Assembly: GCA_036583965.1 (NCBI GenBank)
Contig: JAZBQD010000030.1
Span: 86,969,300-87,033,299 of the forward strand
Direction of reading: 5' to 3'
Length of the DNA: 64,000 bases
DNA from: Prunella strophiata
Taxonomy: Eukaryota > Chordata > Aves > Passeriformes > Prunellidae
Part shown: in pieces, positions 35,896 through 48,659 of the stretch
Layout of the letters: every line of letters starts with the position of its first letter
How positions within the stretch are numbered: the first letter of the stretch is position 1
The notes under the pieces: model-generated
The model's database searches: none
Told to the model about the DNA's origin: nothing
The model's input: only the letters and a program-made list of their open reading frames with translations
Program-made: the position numbers and the translations under genes

Positions 35896-38800
35896 TAGTG
35901 CTGTAGTGGGGAAATCCATGTAATGATGGAGGAGCAGTGGCACAGGGAGATGAATTGACTTTGGCCAAGGTTACGTGAGAATCCTGAGCAGAGCCAGGAA
36001 ATGAGGCCAGAGCTCCCGAGACCCTCAGCCACAAGGTAGTCCTTCCCACTCTGTACATATTTCTCTTCCTCTCTTTTTAAGGCAGAAAATCTTTGGGCTG
36101 AACATCTGCAGTTCCCCAAATTCCTTCTACTGTTTGCCAGTCTGGGATTTTGAAGCCAAGCAACCCCTTCTTTATCTGGGCACACCCTCACGTGTCTGCT
36201 TGTGTTCGACAGGTTTATTTTCAGGCACTGTCCTGATGACAATAATCATGACAGTGAGCTTTTCAGAGCAGGGATGAGGGAATGGCAATTTATTTGGCTC
36301 AGTTTCTCTGCCTAAACTAGTAAACAAATATTATCATTGCAGATGTGAGTAGGAACAGGATAGTCTCCCGTTATGCAGCATGCAATTCCCCACCACAGAG
36401 ACTGCTGCCTTTGGCAGCCTGCATGATTTCTAAATTCCAATGTAAATGTCCATCACTGGGTGACAGTGAAAAGCAGCTGGTACACTGGGTGGTGGGGGAA
36501 ATGCACCATCCAGCACAGGAGGGGTATTTCCAGCTCTGTTCATCCCTGCAGCCTCTGTGCTCTGTGAGCTGCAGCCCAGGCACTGGATGAGCAGCCCATA
36601 GCAGGGCAAAGGCATCCAGTTCTGGTTGGCAAGCCAAGAGTGCCTGTGCTGTGGTGCAAATGAAAGAGGCAAGCAGCCACAGCTGGGGAGCTTGGAAGTG
36701 AGACCAGCTGAGTGAGGTTGACAGGTCTAGGGCTGTCTGGGAGCAAACCTGCACTACCACCTGATGCACAGCAGTGATGTGGGAGCAAGATGTCACCCAA
36801 CCCAAACCATCTTGTAGATGGCTTGTCAGCCTTAGCTAAGCAGTTCAGAGGGAGCAATAGTGTAATGTAATTACAGTGATTCTGGGATCAAAGCTGCATT
36901 GCACCACTGAGACATATCAGCTCATAGCCAAGAGAGCTCCAGCATGGCATGGCATGCATTGGATAGAGCAATCCCTGTCCTGCAGAAATGCATATGGATG
37001 TATGCATAGCAGATGATGCTGTGGAGCAAATCTTGCGAGTAGCATACATGCAGCCAACACAGCTCTGGATCCCAAACCATGCAGGTGGTGCAGTCATGTT
37101 GCAACATTCACTTTTGGGATAATTAAAGGACACCAAGTGTTTCAGCAACTTGCAAGTGACTGCAGACAAAGCCTTTAGGATTCATGTTACTCATCTGTTC
37201 TAAATGCAAAGGGATGGGAAGGATCAGCTCAACTAGAAAAGCAAGGCATTCTTGTGGGGCATGGGGGGAAGTTATTCTAAATAGGACTAGATAATATAGA
37301 AGAGCAGAAAAAATATGTTTACATGAAATGACAACTTACAATGATGTTAAGGAAGAAAAGAAGCTTACTTCTAAATGCCACATTAACAAACCTCTCTGAG
37401 CAGTGTTGTCTACAGGTTTGTTATTGATATTTGCAGTACAGACGATGAAGGATGTCAAAGAAAGGACATCTATTGATCCAATATTGAAAACCAGTGGAAA
37501 TGAGGATCAGTAAAAAGACCACAGTTCTTGGCTCCAATTACTTTTGGATGTCACCCATCATTGGTGTGCATGTCTGCATCCAGTGATGCCTTTGCCAACC
37601 TGTTTAAGCACTTGTGAATGGAAAAGGTACTTCACAGGGAATGCATTCAGGGTTGCCAGTAAAAGATTTGGGACAGGTGTGGTTGAACAAACTCAGCATA
37701 AAAGAATGTAATTTCTGAGGAATGTAGATGTTTGTTTGCCTCGTCATAGTGCAGGTGTGCCATTATAAAGACCTCTTGGGTTAGTAAATGTGACTACTTG
37801 GTTCTGACTTTATACATAACACTCTTGATAGAAACCTGAAATCACTGAGGCCCCAAGCCATCAGATTAAGTCCTTGCACAAAATGACAGTCAACAGGAGC
37901 AGGAAGGGCACATGACCCTGAGCTGAACAAGGTTGTGCACTTCCTTGGTGAATCACCTGAGCATCCACAGCAGTCATTCTAACTAAATCTCACACTTCAG
38001 AAGTTCACAGGCAGCCCCAGTAGACTGCAGTTAATTAATGCATTACTGTCAGCATTACTATCATTTTGACTTTTCCTGAAAAATGAGAAGATGACTTGCA
38101 CAATGATGGCTGTAGGATGGGGAACAAGGCTGGTAGCCACACACAGGAAGTTTCTGTATGCGCTCAGAGTCTACCAGTGGTCACAACTCTGCAGCCTGTT
38201 CTGTGGGGCTGGTGCACACTGCCAAACTTTCAGAATGACTCTTTCACAAATGAACTGTATGCAACTTTGCAAACACCTGCTTTGCACAGAAGGGATTATT
38301 TTGATACCAAATTTGAAGCTTCAAAAGTCAGGATGTGTCTACATAAACAGGTGTGGATGAATGCGTGTGCTTTGCATATTCTCAAAGGCAGGTGCAAGAG
38401 GAGCACATCTGCCTGCACACAGCTGGGCTACTTATTCTTAGATGTGTTCAAACCATCTCCTTTCTCTTTTCCCCTCCAAAGAAGGCTGACCAAGTCACTC
38501 AGTCAATGCTAGGTAAGTGTTTTGCTCAGTTTATTTACTATTTTACCCTCTTTTACCCCAAAACCAGCAATGGATTTACATTTTTTTTCCTTAAAGCATC
38601 CCCAAAACTAAAATAAATTTTCAGATTAATTTTCAGGTCTTTAAGGGAATAGAACTGCAGGTGTTTGTTACACATGCAAAAACGGGAAGTTGTCTGGCAA
38701 TTCTTTTGGCACCCTTAAATTTTTACTGTAAGACACAGTAAATAATGAGACAGCTGGTGAACTGTGGGAAATGTGTGGCTGACAAAACTTTGGTGCAAGA

Positions 38801-41800
38801 AAGCTGATTAAGTGATATTCACAGTGCTTCTAATCTTGACAGTGGCAGAAGCACAGCAGCAGGCTCAGCTTGGAGCATGAGCCTCCCATCAGTGGTGACA
38901 GAGCAGCCCTTTCTGGACAGATTATTGCCCTGCACTGCATGATCAACATGGATGGGGAATCTGAAAGTGACTGTTTGGTTTCCTTGGTCAGATAAACTTG
39001 CAGGGAAATTATGCTCATTTTCAATTAGATAGGTATGAAGAGTGGAGTATCATATGATGACTAGACTTATCCTTTCAGGCAAAGAAATGTCATTTTGAAA
39101 GGTGAGACAGGTTCTATTAACAAACCCCACTGAGAGAGAGGATAGAGAGGGAAAGATGGATAAATGCAGGAGAGTGCCATGCTTCAGGCCTGTGCAATAG
39201 ATTCTGCTTCCTAATAGCTTACAGTTTTGGAGTAAGATATAGTTTGAGGTCTTTAGTTCAGACTATCCAATAACATGGAGGACTAAAAAACCACATCCTG
39301 CTTTATACAGAAGGTGCAAGGAAAACTATGAAAATCCCATGGGCAATGTATGGTTTTGTTCCTGGGCTGCTTTTACTCCTGGGTAGTTTTCACTCAGTCA
39401 TTTCTCTGAAACAAGGGCAGGGTACTGTGGTTCAATTCTGCTGCTGCTGAACGCCTAACTCAGTTCACATAACACAACACTGGAACACATAATATGGTGC
39501 ACAAGAGAGGGTTCTCACAGTGTCTGAACTGGATGAAGGTGGCAGCTTTCAATCTTAGATTGGAAACTTTAGTTTTGATATGAGAACATGGCTTGAATGA
39601 GAGAAGCAGGACCTAATCCAGACAAAAGAGATTCTCACCTTTTCACCATTGTTTCTGAACACCCAAAGGTAAACTGGTGCAACCTCTTCTCTCAGTGAGC
39701 TATTACTGCAAGGGGCCAGATGGGCTCTCTTTGAACCAAAGAGAGCACAGTCTAAGTAAAAACTGAAAAGTTTACAGTGTCTCTTCAAGTGCTGGCAGGC
39801 TAGGTACATTCCCAAAAGGTATGGAAAGTAAAAAATCAGTCAAGTTTCATAATGAATGGGTTTACTAATTTAGCAGACTCTGGTTAAAGACTTTCCAGAC
39901 TAATGTAATATCTTCTCCTCGTCAAATTCTTAAATGTATATAAACAGTGATTTAGAAATAAAAAGTCTATTCAGCAAAGATGGGAAGCTACTGTGCTTCC
40001 AACCTGTAAAGGTAGGGAAAACATGGAAACCTTGTGAGAAAGGATTACCTAATAGAACCAGTGAAATCCTTGTATAGATGTGAAATAATGCTGAGTGCCT
40101 GGAGGCAAAAAAAAAGAGTGGAGGATAAATACAGGGCTATTGCAAGGCACAGACTGCCCATCTGCACCTTCATGCCACTTTTTGAATCACAACAGTGCCT
40201 TGGGGGTTAAACCAACAAATATGTCTATGTGCTTGTGAGCTCAGTTGGCATTTTAGAGCAGCTCTGCAAGCTTGCTTCCAACCCACACTCATAGATATTG
40301 GGTACTAAAGCCTGTCACATTAAATGTGTCTCTGGATGTTCTGTCCACAACGTGACCCGAAGCACTTTTCTTCAGAGTGGCTGATACATTTCAACTCAGT
40401 GCTGCAGCCCTCGGTGCCATGCTTGATTGAACAACTTGTCTCCACTATTAAAATGCAGAGAGAACTTAGACAAGCATTTAGAAGCTTTGTCATTAAATAG
40501 TTTTCTTGTCAATTGATCTATCTTGTAGGGGAAAAGACAGCTACTAGATCCATCAACTGCCAGCAAAAAAACTAGGAATAGGTCTTAGTCAATTAAATGG
40601 GCAAGTATTGCTTGACAGCTCCCTCTGGGAGACAGTTCATTTGGGGCCTGACTATTCAACAGGATTAGCAACTTCAAGCACTGGAAAACTGACCTTAACT
40701 GAAGGTGAGCTTGCATCTGCAATGTGTCTGTGGAACACCACTGAGCAAAGGAGCAGCACAAACCTCTCTCTGTTCCCCTGCTGAGGACTGTAAAATCTCT
40801 TTTTTTATTCCTTTTTTCTACCTTCAAGAGTTTCATGCAGCTTTTAAGTGGCATAATTTTTTTTTTTTTCTGAAGCCTTGGTCTTTTCCCTTTCTGTTGA
40901 GTTTTTATTATCATGCATTTTGTGACCTATGGTGTTCATCTCAAGCCCTGGTAGCCCTTGCTCCTCCCTGGGGGCCATACCTTGAACAATCAGCAGCACA
41001 TGTGGCTGGGGAGGTGCACTGAGATAGAATTGGGCACAGGCAGACAGCTCACTGAGTCAAACTCTCTCTTCTCATTAATGAATGGCCAAAAATGACCACA
41101 CAGAGTGCAAGGGGAACATGTTTACCTCTAGCTGTGTCACACATGGGCATCTCATTGAGCCATTCCCTGCCATTCCCCCGCCTGACACGAGTTTTAAGTT
41201 TTCACTGTACACTGCCTTTTTTTCCCCAGAGTCCTGCGTCTTCCAGATGTCTCAGGGCACCTCTATATCAGAAAAGCCTGGGGTGGTTGTCACAGACACA
41301 TCCCTGTCACTGTTCTACTCCTTGGGAAGCTGTTTCCATCTCCTTCAGCATTAGAAATCGTTTGCCCTGACATTTCTAATGGTTGCTGCTAGCTATGCTG
41401 CTCACAGCCCCTGCTCAGCAAAGCCTCCTGGCTTGAAACAGGAGCAAACATCCTTCACCCATTTTACAAGTAAAATTCCCTAAAAGTTTCTCCATCTCTT
41501 CACTGAGTACCAAAAACTTGCTTTCTTCATGGGATTAGCTTGTGCAGGTGTGTGCAGAAAGTGCTCAGAAAAAGCCAAGTGCTGAGCAGGACTTCTGGAT
41601 GCACAAATACTTGTAGTATTTTCAACCCTGTCATCACTTTGCAGAGCTTGCCAAATCTGTTTTGCTTCTACTGCATGAAAGTAGAGTAACTCTCTCTTCC
41701 TGCCTGAGCTATGGCCCAAATGCTCTCAATGCACAACTACACTAATTATTACACTTAGAAGTAAGGCAGCAGACAGTCAGAGACTGTACTTCAGGCAAAA

Positions 41801-42739
41801 ATCCCTGCTGAGATTCAGCCACTGCATGAGAACATAGCAAAATTTTAAATGTTCCAACTTTTTCAAAGCTACAAATTAAAGCAAAAACTCAGATGAAGAT
41901 CATGCCTTATTTAGGAGATGTTAAAGATTGATAAATCATATTTGCCACCCTTGCAATCAGTTTGAGTTTCAATTTAAATAGAACTGAATCACCCAAGCAT
42001 TTATTTCCATTACAGATAGGTGGATTCAGGCTGTAAGGTTTTCATGTCCAGATTTATTTTCCTCATGTTCTGCATCAATTCATTCTCTAGACTAATAAAA
42101 GTTGCAGAAAATAGTATTCACAGTGGATGTGCTCCAAAAAATTTGAAGCTCTGATGTCCATGAATACTACCAAATAATTTGGAAAAGTGATTTCTATGTC
42201 CTAAATTAAATCTAGATTGGTGATGAATGTTCAGTTGTCTTTCACTTAATGATGTCATCACAGATACCAAGGGACATGCTCAGCCACTAATTACAAACAT
42301 CAAGTTTATGAGGAGTCTGGGTGGAGAAATGCAATGGACACTCTGTGGAAGGAGTGTGCTCATTTTCCCATTGCATTTATAGAAAGTGATGCCAATAAAT
42401 TAAGCAAAATGCAGAATGCTTCACTGCAATCACCCTTTAATTTGTAACAATTGCAATAAATCACCTTTCAGCCAGGGTAGCATCTTTTGATGTGTTTTTA
42501 TCTCCTGCCCAGCACAGCATGGCCATGCTCCAGCAGTGGAATTCCTTCAGCAATACCTGGAAGGGAGCAGCAGCTGCCAGGTGGCTTCAGCACAAGGGAG
42601 AACTTGGCTCCCTCCCACTCTGCACCTGGGGTGCTGCCAGAGGGATTCTTCCCACCCCTAGGGGCACAGCAGACTGCCCAATATGAGAAGTTTTGCTGAA
42701 CCTCTGCTGAGGACTGCTTTTCAGAAAACCTCAGGAGGA
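35896..42739. other. non-coding unique sequence, no gene seen
   Basis: Nearly 7 kb of unique sequence. Several overlapping minus-strand frames at 36371-36857 lie on GC-richer DNA with few stops in any frame, so they carry little weight. An 11-nt T run lies near 40859. No repeat family, RNA gene or convincing exon was seen. Confidence 0.5.
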
Positions 42740-43281
42740 TTTTTTGTTTGTTTTGTTTGTTTTTGCTTTTTTTTTGTTTTTTTGTTTTGTTTGTTTGTTT
42801 GTTTGTTTGTTTGTTTGTTTGTTTGTTTGTTTGTTTGTTTGTTTGTTTGTTTGTTTGTTTGTTTGTTTGTTTGTTTGTTTGTTTGTTTGTTTGTTTGTTT
42901 GTTTGTTTGTTTGTTTGTTTGTTTGTTTGTTTGTTTGTTTGTTTGTTTGTTTGTTTGTTTGTTTGTTTGTTTGTTTGTTTGTTTGTTTGTTTGTTTGTTT
43001 GTTTGTTTGTTTGTTTGTTTGTTTGTTTGTTTGTTTGTTTGTTTGTTTGTTTGTTTGTTTGTTTGTTTGTTTGTTTGTTTGTTTGTTTGTTTGTTTGTTT
43101 GTTTGTTTGTTTGTTTGTTTGTTTGTTTGTTTGTTTGTTTGTTTGTTTGTTTGTTTGTTTGTTTGTTTGTTTGTTTGTTTGTTTGTTTGTTTGTTTGTTT
43201 GTTTGTTTGTTTGTTTGTTTGTTTGTTTGTTTGTTTGTTTGTTTGTTTGTTTGTTTGTTTGTTTGTTTGTTTGTTTGTTTG
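42740..43281 (+). repeat. very long (TTTG)n tetranucleotide microsatellite
   Basis: An impure lead of T with G (about 42740-42785, including a longer T run) passes into perfect TTTG for about 496 bp (42786-43281), near 124 uninterrupted units. No substitution is visible in the pure part. Read on the minus strand it is (CAAA)n. It keeps all six frames open and creates frames of up to 287 codons that are not genes. Confidence 0.98.
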
Positions 43282-43979
43282 GAGGAGAAGTCCCCAGAGT
43301 GAACCTGGGAGAGGCAGCACCCCACTGAGACACTGTCTGTCAAGGCCACTTCAGCCCTCAAGACCCATCTCCCAGGAGCTGCACATCCTGGTTGTTGGCA
43401 GCAGAGGACCCCCAGGGAGGCTCAGTCACAGAAACAGAAATGTTCCTGCTTCTCATTCAATGTAAAATAATTGCCTGAATCCATGTGAGGAAATCCTCTC
43501 CCCGGAGCAGCTTTGGGGATATGACAGAAGGCATGCTCCACTTCTGGCAGAGATAAAGCAATTTATCCTTCTTTTTGCTGTAGAAAGCCCTGAATTTCTT
43601 TCAAGACATGACAGTGGTGTATATTAGTACATGATGAGGAAAGAAATTGCAAGAAATTGTCTGGGGTGGTTTGCTGGACTATTTTTTTTGGACCACCGCG
43701 GGGCATTTTTATCTACAGAGTTGTGTCAGCGATTTCTGTGAGTTTATCCCCACTCTGTCGTTGTTGATGTTGGTGGTGCTGTAAATCTGCCTGTAAGGCA
43801 CTGCCTGCAAAAGCAGCATGTAAAGCAGAAATTTGTCCTTTGTATTTTGAGCAAACTAGAGGCAGAAATTACATAAGCTGGCTCCCCAGTTCTGTCAGAC
43901 AGTCAGGAGTCTGCTTCACTGGTCTCCTCCCCTTGCAAAAGTTTTGGGGTTGAGGTGGCATTTATATGCCCCATATGTA
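43282..43979. other. non-coding unique sequence, no gene seen
   Basis: GC-richer just after the repeat. A patch at 43690-43765 retains several CpGs (ACCACCGCGGGG near 43692, then isolated CpGs to 43760). No gene or repeat family was recognised. Confidence 0.5.
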
Positions 43980-44095
43980 TACACTTATATATTTGCATTG
44001 ATACAAGCATGTATGAAAATACAGATATATGCATGTATGTGTGTGTGTGCTTATATGTATGCTTCTGTGTGTACATTTATATATATACATGACAG
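43980..44095. repeat. AT/TG-rich low-complexity region
   Basis: Imperfect TATA, GTATG and GTGTGTG units over about 115 bp, including (TG)5 near 44040. Simple-repeat-like sequence. Confidence 0.75.
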
Positions 44096-45814
44096 AGGTT
44101 TCAGATGAGGGGCTCTGTATCTATAATTATCTAGACTCTTTTGGTTAAACCTATTGAACACATCTTTATTACAGAGAAAATGACTGAATGTGTATTTTAC
44201 ATCTTCTTTTCTCCTCTTTAATATCTATTTTGTTTTATTTTTGTATTTTGTTCCTTCTTTTCTTCTCTGTTTTCCCCCTCTCTGTCTAAATGTATTGGAT
44301 GATAAACAGAGTCTAAAATTGGCTTTGCAGCAATAGTTTTGTGAGGTCTACTTTGGGAGGAAAAAATCTTCTGAATAATTGTATGCAATGAAGATGCATT
44401 TGAATATACACTCTGTGTTTCTCATGAGCAATGCTCATCCCATGTCTGCAGCTTAATGTAAAGATACCACTATGCTTACATGACATGTTATAGCAGTGTG
44501 GTATGTAAGCACATATAGAAACATATACTCAGAAAGGATGATGAAAATAATATAAATATTTGTTAGCATATTTAAGATTAATTCCTACATCTCAACTCTA
44601 ACATGTTTCTGTATGGGTACATGTGCTTTGTTTCTATATGTATTAGCCAGCCTTCCTATGAGTGCATGTGTGTGGGAGGAAAGGATATGATTATGGATTT
44701 GCATAACATCCTGCGTGAATGTAGACTGAAACTGAAAACATGGAGGAAATTATATAATCTATTTTTAAAGTCTACTTTACTGCAAATGTTGCTTCATCAA
44801 GCTCTTATCATTGCTGATTAATTATGTAGAATGAATGAATATGAGTTCTAGCCTTATCTTCCATGTCTGCACTGGAGAAGAAATTTAAGCAGGGACACTC
44901 ACAAAGAGGTGTTTCAGCAGACAGTGGAGTACCATAATCTTATTTTTCTGTCCCCTGGACATTCCAGTTATGGGTGTCTCTCCTCATGCATGAGATTATT
45001 GATCTCCATGGTAGTAATGAAAGATGAAAAGGTCAACTTCTAAATGTGAACAGTAGGGACCACTCGCTACTGCAGTGGCTGATGTAGGCACTGTGCCCTT
45101 GCTGTTTGCAAAGATCTCCATTATACCAACAATATTGATCTAATGTGGGAAGATCTTGCTCTCTTGTATTTTTGTCTTCATACCACTTCTCTCCAGCACT
45201 TCCAAAATGAAATCTTTTATAGTTTTGATAGCTCCCTGCTTCCTAATTTTCTTCTTTTCCAGCATAAGAGGCACTTGTATTAAGCCACCTGAAGCACAGC
45301 TCTCAGCTGTCCTGGTGCTCTCATGATGGCTGCTGGAGGAGGTGACCCATCTGGAGGGCACCTTTCCCACCACAGCACCCCAGCCTCTCCTTGCAGCCCC
45401 AGTGGTGGCAAACAGTGCCAGCACAGGAGAGAGCCCCTATGGCTGTTCTTGTAGGTGGGCTGTGCAGATCCAGGCTGCACCCCAGGAGACAGAGGTGGGA
45501 TAGAGAGCACTGATGTAGTTTGGTGCAATCAGATGAGGGAAAAGGGGAGCAAGGATATGGGGAGTTAGGTTATTATATTTTATTATTTACAGAAAATGAA
45601 GAATGGGTACCAGGGATGAGAGCTCAACAAAAGAATCTGAGAAATCCCAGGAGTGACAGCCCCACATCTTGGGAATACAGGGACCGGGAGAACCCACCCT
45701 CATATCTGTGGTGTAACACTTACAGCTACTGCAAATACCAAGGCATTTCTAAGCTGCAGACACAGCTGCATCATATTTCAGATAAGAAACAGATAGAGTG
45801 CCTCAGTGTTGTCA
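44096..45814. other. non-coding unique sequence, no gene seen
   Basis: AT-rich to about 45130, then GC-richer with overlapping frames on the minus strand (45140-45528). No domain, repeat family or RNA was recognised. The last 300 bp lead into the CCTT repeat. Confidence 0.5.
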
Positions 45815-45977
45815 TCCTTCCTTCCTTCCTTCCTTCCTTCCTTCCTTCCTTCCTTCCTTCCTTCCTTCCTTCCTTCCTTCCTTCCTTCCTTCCTTCCTTC
45901 CTTCCTTCCTTCCTTCCTTCCTTCCTTCCTTCCTTCCTTCCTTCCTTCCTTCCTTCCTTCCTTCCTTCCTTCCTTCC
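45815..45977 (+). repeat. (CCTT)n arm of an inverted tetranucleotide repeat
   Basis: 163 bp of perfect TTCC units (about 41 copies). It is the left arm of a hairpin whose right arm begins only two bases later. On this strand it is pure pyrimidine. Confidence 0.98.
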
Positions 45978-46479
45978 AAGGAAGGAAGGAAGGAAGGAAG
46001 GAAGGAAGGAAGGAAGGAAGGAAGGAAGGAAGGAAGGAAGGAAGGAAGGAAGGAAGGAAGGAAGGAAGGAAGGAAGGAAGGAAGGAAGGAAGGAAGGAAG
46101 GAAGGAAGGAAGGAAGGAAGGAAGGAAGGAAGGAAGGAAGGAAGGAAGGAAGGAAGGAAGGAAGGAAGGAAGGAAGGAAGGAAGGAAGGAAGGAAGGAAG
46201 GAAGGAAGGAAGGAAGGAAGGAAGGAAGGAAGGAAGGAAGGAAGGAAGGAAGGAAGGAAGGAAGGAAGGAAGGAAGGAAGGAAGGAAGGAAGGAAGGAAG
46301 GAAGGAAGGAAGGAAGGAAGGAAGGAAGGAAGGAAGGAAGGAAGGAAGGAAGGAAGGAAGGAAGGAAGGAAGGAAGGAAGGAAGGAAGGAAGGAAGGAAG
46401 GAAGGAAGGAAGGAAGGAAGGAAGGAAGGAAGGAAGGAAGGAAGGAAGGAAGGAAGGAAGGAAGGAAGGAAGGAAGGAA
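45978..46479 (+). repeat. (GGAA)n arm of an inverted tetranucleotide repeat
   Basis: 502 bp of perfect AAGG units (about 125 copies), pure purine on this strand. AA at 45978-45979 separates it from the complementary CCTT arm, so the two arms can form a stem of up to 163 bp with a 2-nt loop and many slipped registers. GGAA is the core recognised by ETS-family transcription factors. Confidence 0.98.
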
Positions 46480-48659
46480 TTGAATAAAAAAAATCCTAAC
46501 TTCTTTTCATGTTTTCTTGAACTCCCGTGTTTCTTTTTTAAAATTCTTTTTTTTAGCAGTATCACATAGTTGTAGGCAAGAAAACTGATCTGCAATTTTC
46601 TGGTTTTTGAGGGTTTAGTGCAGCTGGATTTCTGTCAAGGAAGATATTAGCCTGAACTTATTTCTGTTCAGCAAGGGGACGTATTAAGGCATGTGAGAAG
46701 GATAGGAAAGTTTGATGCTGGTATTCACAATGATTCAAGTTCAAGCAAGCAAACCCAAAAAGGCATTGTAGAGGAGACTCTCAATAATAACCAGAAGTTG
46801 TGGATTAGATGTTTAATACAGGAGGTAAGAGGCACAGAAATCATTTGGAAGGTGTGAAGAAAACTAGTCACTATGGTGCAATGGAATACATCAACAAACA
46901 AGCCAACCAATGTGAGTTTCTGAGAAAGTTGGGGAACTCGAAAAGAAACCACAATTGCAGCATGTCTGTCTACCTTCCCCACTACTCTTCATCCCTGAAA
47001 TAGAAAACAGAATAGAGGAAGAAGTAGGCAGTGTGCCTTTGGAAATCCTGCTTGTTCAGGCTCTGCTCAAGTCCCTGGGAAGAGATAAAACTAGCAAGAA
47101 AACAGAAGAAGTGAAGGGCAGCCAAAGGGGCATCAGATAAGATGAGTTCTGTGCTTAAGAGGAAGCAGACCCCATTTTAAAGAGAGAATTGAAATAAATT
47201 GTTGTGAAGTGGGAATTATGCAGAACTATATTTAAACATTGTTTTATGTAAACTAAAATGAAGATGGAGTACTGGCAATTAGGAAGCATCGACAAAACTT
47301 TAGCTATTGATAAAAAAGTCTGTGAGACAACATTTGGTAAATTAGCTGCCCTGACTAAATTAATCCATAATATTGAAGGGATTAATATTGAATTGCATAT
47401 AGTTTCTCATGCCTCAGAAAAATGGAAAAATACATTAAGATGGGGAAACAATATAAGGAAAGACTCAGCTGATTTAAGACATCCATAAGCAGGGGAGTAT
47501 CTACAAAGAATGGAGGCATCAAGTGTCCCATTATAATTGCTAGGAACTCAGGGCTTTGTTCAGTTGCTTACACATAGGCATGGCCTGATGGCCCCAGGGG
47601 ACAGCAGACATGCACTGGGGACTAACAGTTGTATGACAGGAACTACAGGAAACCCACATCTCTCTGGAGCATAGGACTGGAGGCCAGACAGGAGAGGGCA
47701 AGGCCTTGAGCATCTCAAAATGAACCAGGCACCTCTGGTTCACAGCCAAATTAGGAGCTGGGAGCAGGAGACAGGTCCAACTTAAGGCTCCAAATGCCCA
47801 TCACAAAAATTTAGCTAGATGTCAGATGTCCTACTACATTCCCCTAGAGAAAAACAGTTCAGCATAGCTATTGGCATTGAAACATCACACCTCAAGATTA
47901 TGTCAGCTGATCTAAGGTATGGGGACCTAAGGCCCTTGAGTGAAAGATGCAGCAGCTGGGCTGTGTGATACGTGGTTACCTTCACTATCCTGGTATCACT
48001 TCAGACCCATCCTTTAGAGAGGTTTATGAAGGAGCAAGCTCCACCTTCCCAGCTAAAGGAGAGAGAGATGCATGGAGGTGCAATCCCTCTTGGCCCAAAG
48101 CAGACCTCTAAAATAAAAGAGATTCCCTTTCTTAAGTGTTTGTTGTTCCTGAAAGAGTGATTTTTCTTAGCATTTAGAGCAACAAAGCCAGGTTCCTGAT
48201 GGTGCATGTGAAAAGAAAGCAGATCTTTTTCTTCCCTCAGGGATTTGGAAGTGATTTCTCCTGAAGATGCTAGGAGGGCCCATTATATATGGCAAAATCA
48301 AAAAAGAACAGCAACATACCTAATTTTCATCTGTGGTGTGTTGACAACCATGCTGCAAAGTGAGCAGAGGCCTTGACTCCCTTCCCTGCAGAGCTGGATC
48401 TCCTACAGAGCTGGATGTCTGCCCCAGGTCTACCTTGTTCTGGCACTCAGGATCCCATGGGGAGAGGCACCCACACCCATGGGGCTCTGCATGGGTCCCT
48501 GGTGAGGATGGGACACCCAGAGTGAAGTGTGAGTCACAGTGATGGGCCTGACCAAGGAAATGAGTCAATCACTCACCTTCACCCATGTCAGGGCCTCATT
48601 AGGTACAGGTAGTTTTATTTAAAAACAAACTTCCTTCAGCATGTAAATGCATACCAGTT
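46480..48659. other. non-coding unique sequence, no gene seen
   Basis: AT-rich sequence, with T runs near 46533 and 46546. A 76-codon plus-strand frame at 47258-47488 has a balanced, helix-like composition, but no start context, neighbour exon or family could be recognised. Confidence 0.5.

Noticed and set aside
35781..36857. Several minus-strand frames of 80-153 codons
   Set aside because: They overlap each other in different frames, partly over a GA repeat, and none resembles a known protein.
39420..39460. GGTTCAATTC motif resembling a tRNA T-loop
   Set aside because: No matching acceptor stem, D-arm or anticodon arm lies at the right distances.
42498..43361. Open frames of 184-287 codons on both strands, made of Asn-Lys-Gln-Thr or Cys-Leu-Phe-Val repeats
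   Set aside because: They are only the translation of the pure TTTG microsatellite plus flanks; a 4-bp unit without stop codons leaves all frames open.
42740..46479. CRISPR-like array of regular repeats
   Set aside because: The repeats are 4-bp simple sequence with no spacers, in what is clearly a vertebrate genome.
45520..46595. Open frames of 225-349 codons with Pro-Ser-Phe-Leu and Lys-Glu-Gly-Arg repeats
   Set aside because: They are translations of the CCTT/GGAA inverted microsatellite; no start context, domain or exon structure outside the repeat.
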